In this document: positions 62,546 through 64,000 of the stretch, one piece after another | How positions within the stretch are numbered: position 1 is the first letter of the stretch | Layout: each line of letters begins with the position of its first letter | DNA from: Alteromonadaceae bacterium 2753L.S.0a.02 | GTDB taxonomy: Bacteria > Pseudomonadota > Gammaproteobacteria > Pseudomonadales > Cellvibrionaceae | NCBI GenBank assembly: GCA_007827375.1 | Contig: VISH01000001.1 | Span: 620,001-684,000, forward strand | Direction of reading: 5' to 3' | Length of the DNA stretch: 64,000 nt | The notes under the pieces: model-generated | The model's database searches: none | What the model saw: the letters and a program-made list of their open reading frames with translations, nothing else | What the model was told of the DNA's origin: nothing | Translations under genes and position numbers: made by a program

Positions 62546-62891
62546 AATAAAAACAGGTGTGGCTTACACAGGTATTTCTGAACAAGCGCTTCGCACCCTA
62601 TTGGCGCACACCGAATAATGCGCACCTTTAACGAGCTTTATTGCGGCTCGTATCCATGAGCCTGCCAATACTTTGTATACATTGGCAATGTCACACAGCA
62701 AGTATCGAGCCCTAATCTACTTTTATGGTTATTCTTTTCTATCCACGCGCGACTCTAACATCGCTTTATAAAACTCGCCTATGCGTAAAATGACGTAGTT
62801 CCCTGCGCAGTTACGCGAATAGGCGTGCCCTCCAAAAATCCCAATACTGTGTCCCCGTTGATACACACCTGTACCACAGCGAGGAAACCCC
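62546..62891. other. Divergent regulatory region between kinase and second urtA
   Basis: 345 bp without a gene. It contains the inverted repeat at 62776-62825, and GAGGAA just before the urtA-like ATG. No sigma-54 GG-N10-GC signature was seen on the plus strand here. Confidence 0.5.
62776..62825. promoter_or_regulatory. Inverted repeat, candidate response-regulator operator
   Basis: CGCCTATGCGTAA (62776-62788) and TTACGCGAATAGGCG (62811-62825) are imperfect inverted arms enclosing GACGTAG and CTGCGCAG. 67 bp upstream of the second urtA ATG and 230 bp from the kinase start. Confidence 0.5.
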
Positions 62892-64000
62892 ATGAAAAAA
62901 ATGCAACTTAGCTCTGTACTTGGACGCTACTCCCGCCGTGCGGTTTTATGCACTGCGGCAGCATTAAGCGCCTCATTTCTTTTTTCTCCAGCAAGCCAAG
63001 CAGCACCCGCCACGGCCGAAGTCAATAAAACCGGCCTGGCGGTTACCGACGATAAAGTCACCGTCGGTATTCTGCATTCCGTTACCGGCACCATGGCCAT
63101 CAGTGAAACCGGTTCTGTGCAGGCAGAAAAACTCGCCATCGAACAAATCAACGCCATGGGCGGTGTGCTCGGTCGCAAAATAGAATATATCCAGGAAGAT
63201 GGCGCCAGTGACTGGCCAACTTTCGCGGAAAAATCGAAGAAACTATTGGTTAATGACAAGGTTGCCGCAGTGTTTGGATGCTGGACTTCCGCTTCTCGTA
63301 AAGCGGTTTTGCCAGTGTTTGAACAATACAACGGCATGCTGTATTACCCCACCTTCTATGAGGGATTGGAAGAATCACCCAACGTGATTTACACCGGACA
63401 GGAAGCCACCCAGCAAATTATTGCGGGTATCGATTGGGTGGTAAAAGAAAAAGGCGCGAAGAAATTTTATCTCTTGGGATCAGACTATATTTGGCCACGT
63501 ACTTCTAACAAAATCGCACGCAAGCACATTGAAAAGCTCGGTTTGAAGGTAGTGGGCGAAGAATACTACCCGCTGGGTCACACACAATTTAACTCTGTTA
63601 TCAACAAAATTAAATTGAAAAAGCCCGATGTCATCTACGCGATTGTTGTGGGTGGTTCAAACGTTGCGTTTTACAAGCAGTTAAAAGCCGCAGGTATTGA
63701 TCTCACCAAAGAAAAACCTGTTCTTCTCACCATATCGGTAACCGAAGATGAAATTCGTGGAATCGGTGGTGAAAATATTGTCGGCGCTTATGCGGCTATG
63801 AAATATTTCCAGAGTCTCGACAACGACAACAACAAGGCGTTTGTAAAAGCCTTTAAAGATATGTGGGGTAAAGACATCGTTATTGGTGACGTCACCCAAG
63901 CCGCATACCTTGGTCCGTGGTTGTGGAAAGCCGCTGTCGAAAAAGCAGGTTCTTTCGATATCGACAAGATCCGCGAGGCTTCACCAGGCATAGAATTAAC
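62892..64000 (+). CDS. Second UrtA-like substrate-binding protein (partial)
   Basis: At least 369 codons, open at the window end. The ATG at 62892 follows GAGGAAACCCC. Signal peptide about 1-37 with an RR pair (YSRRAVLCTAA), so Tat or Sec export is possible. The UrtA pattern is retained: VTVGILHSVTGTMAISETGSVQAEKLAIEQIN, GASDWPTFAEKSKKLLVNDKVAAVFGCWTSASRKAVLPVFE, YYPTFYEGLEESPNVIYTGQEATQQII, SDYIWPRTSNKIARKHI. It differs from UrtA at 38746-40044 in ligand-region detail (PTFYEG versus PVQYEG). Probably heads another urea/amide transporter operon. Confidence 0.93.
   Translation, partial: MKKMQLSSVLGRYSRRAVLCTAAALSASFLFSPASQAAPATAEVNKTGLAVTDDKVTVGILHSVTGTMAISETGSVQAEKLAIEQINAMGGVLGRKIEYIQEDGASDWPTFAEKSKKLLVNDKVAAVFGCWTSASRKAVLPVFEQYNGMLYYPTFYEGLEESPNVIYTGQEATQQIIAGIDWVVKEKGAKKFYLLGSDYIWPRTSNKIARKHIEKLGLKVVGEEYYPLGHTQFNSVINKIKLKKPDVIYAIVVGGSNVAFYKQLKAAGIDLTKEKPVLLTISVTEDEIRGIGGENIVGAYAAMKYFQSLDNDNNKAFVKAFKDMWGKDIVIGDVTQAAYLGPWLWKAAVEKAGSFDIDKIREASPGIEL

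Noticed and set aside
1..64000. CRISPR arrays, tRNA/rRNA genes, prophage or transposase genes
   Set aside because: No regularly spaced repeat-spacer series, no clover-leaf or rRNA sequence, and no mobile-element protein recognised on either strand.

Overview
The window looks like chromosomal DNA of a marine-type, polysaccharide-degrading gammaproteobacterium, probably Cellvibrionaceae-like (Teredinibacter/Saccharophagus/Cellvibrio relatives). This is inferred from a secreted protein whose CBM2 and CBM10 modules are joined by long poly-serine linkers, a large TonB-dependent receptor, and the lptM-lysA-dapF-DUF484, sutA, ubiK and comM genes known from Pseudomonas-like genomes. No rRNA, tRNA, CRISPR array, transposase or phage gene was seen.

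Layout. 0.3-3.6 kb: selO, a cupin gene and a TerB-like protein. 3.7-18.1 kb is envelope-oriented: a DUF3300 protein, two SYLF-domain proteins, two D15-type outer-membrane barrels, a degenerate HD-GYP protein, and a tight six-gene minus-strand operon (D15 barrel, AI-2E permease, HlyD adaptor, DUF2955/FUSC-like membrane protein, outer-membrane barrel, phospholipase-D-type lipoprotein). 18.6-23.8 kb: a TonB receptor convergent with a multi-CBM protein that has no visible catalytic domain. 23.9-28.9 kb: an alkyltransferase-like protein, a lipoprotein, a MerR regulator with a recognisable self-directed promoter, lptM-lysA-dapF-DUF484 and sutA.

29.2-54.8 kb is a nitrogen-acquisition region: a P-II gene; torF-P-II-amtB; a porin; urtABCDE (urea ABC transporter); a nickel-permease-like gene; ureDABCEFG (urease); and a complete seven-gene Nit1C cluster (nitrilase, radical SAM, GNAT, AIR-synthase-like, flavoprotein and two small conserved proteins) divergent from a PAS-PAS-AAA+-Fis sigma-54 activator. 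Reading for the GG-N10-GC signature gives good sigma-54 promoter candidates before torF, urtA, ureD and the Nit1C operon. NtrC-like 17-mers lie upstream of the first three. The Nit1C promoter instead has repeated CTACGC/GCGTAG dyads next to the dedicated activator gene. The implied logic is that nitrogen limitation switches on ammonium, urea and (via Nit1C) nitrile or cyanide nitrogen scavenging.

54.9-64 kb: an unrecognised membrane protein, ubiK, comM, then a two-component pair in which an NCS1-type permease is fused to a hybrid histidine kinase and translationally coupled to a LuxR-type response regulator. Divergent from it is a second urea-type substrate-binding protein that runs off the window end; the intergenic region holds a long inverted repeat that could be the operator.

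The most unusual non-coding structure is a family of modular palindromic arrays at gene junctions (28.5, 34.5, 36.7, 42.8 kb and a degenerate one at 45.1 kb). Short perfect hairpins are separated by GGGAACG and TTCTGGG spacers, and the spacer orientation reverses about a central axis.
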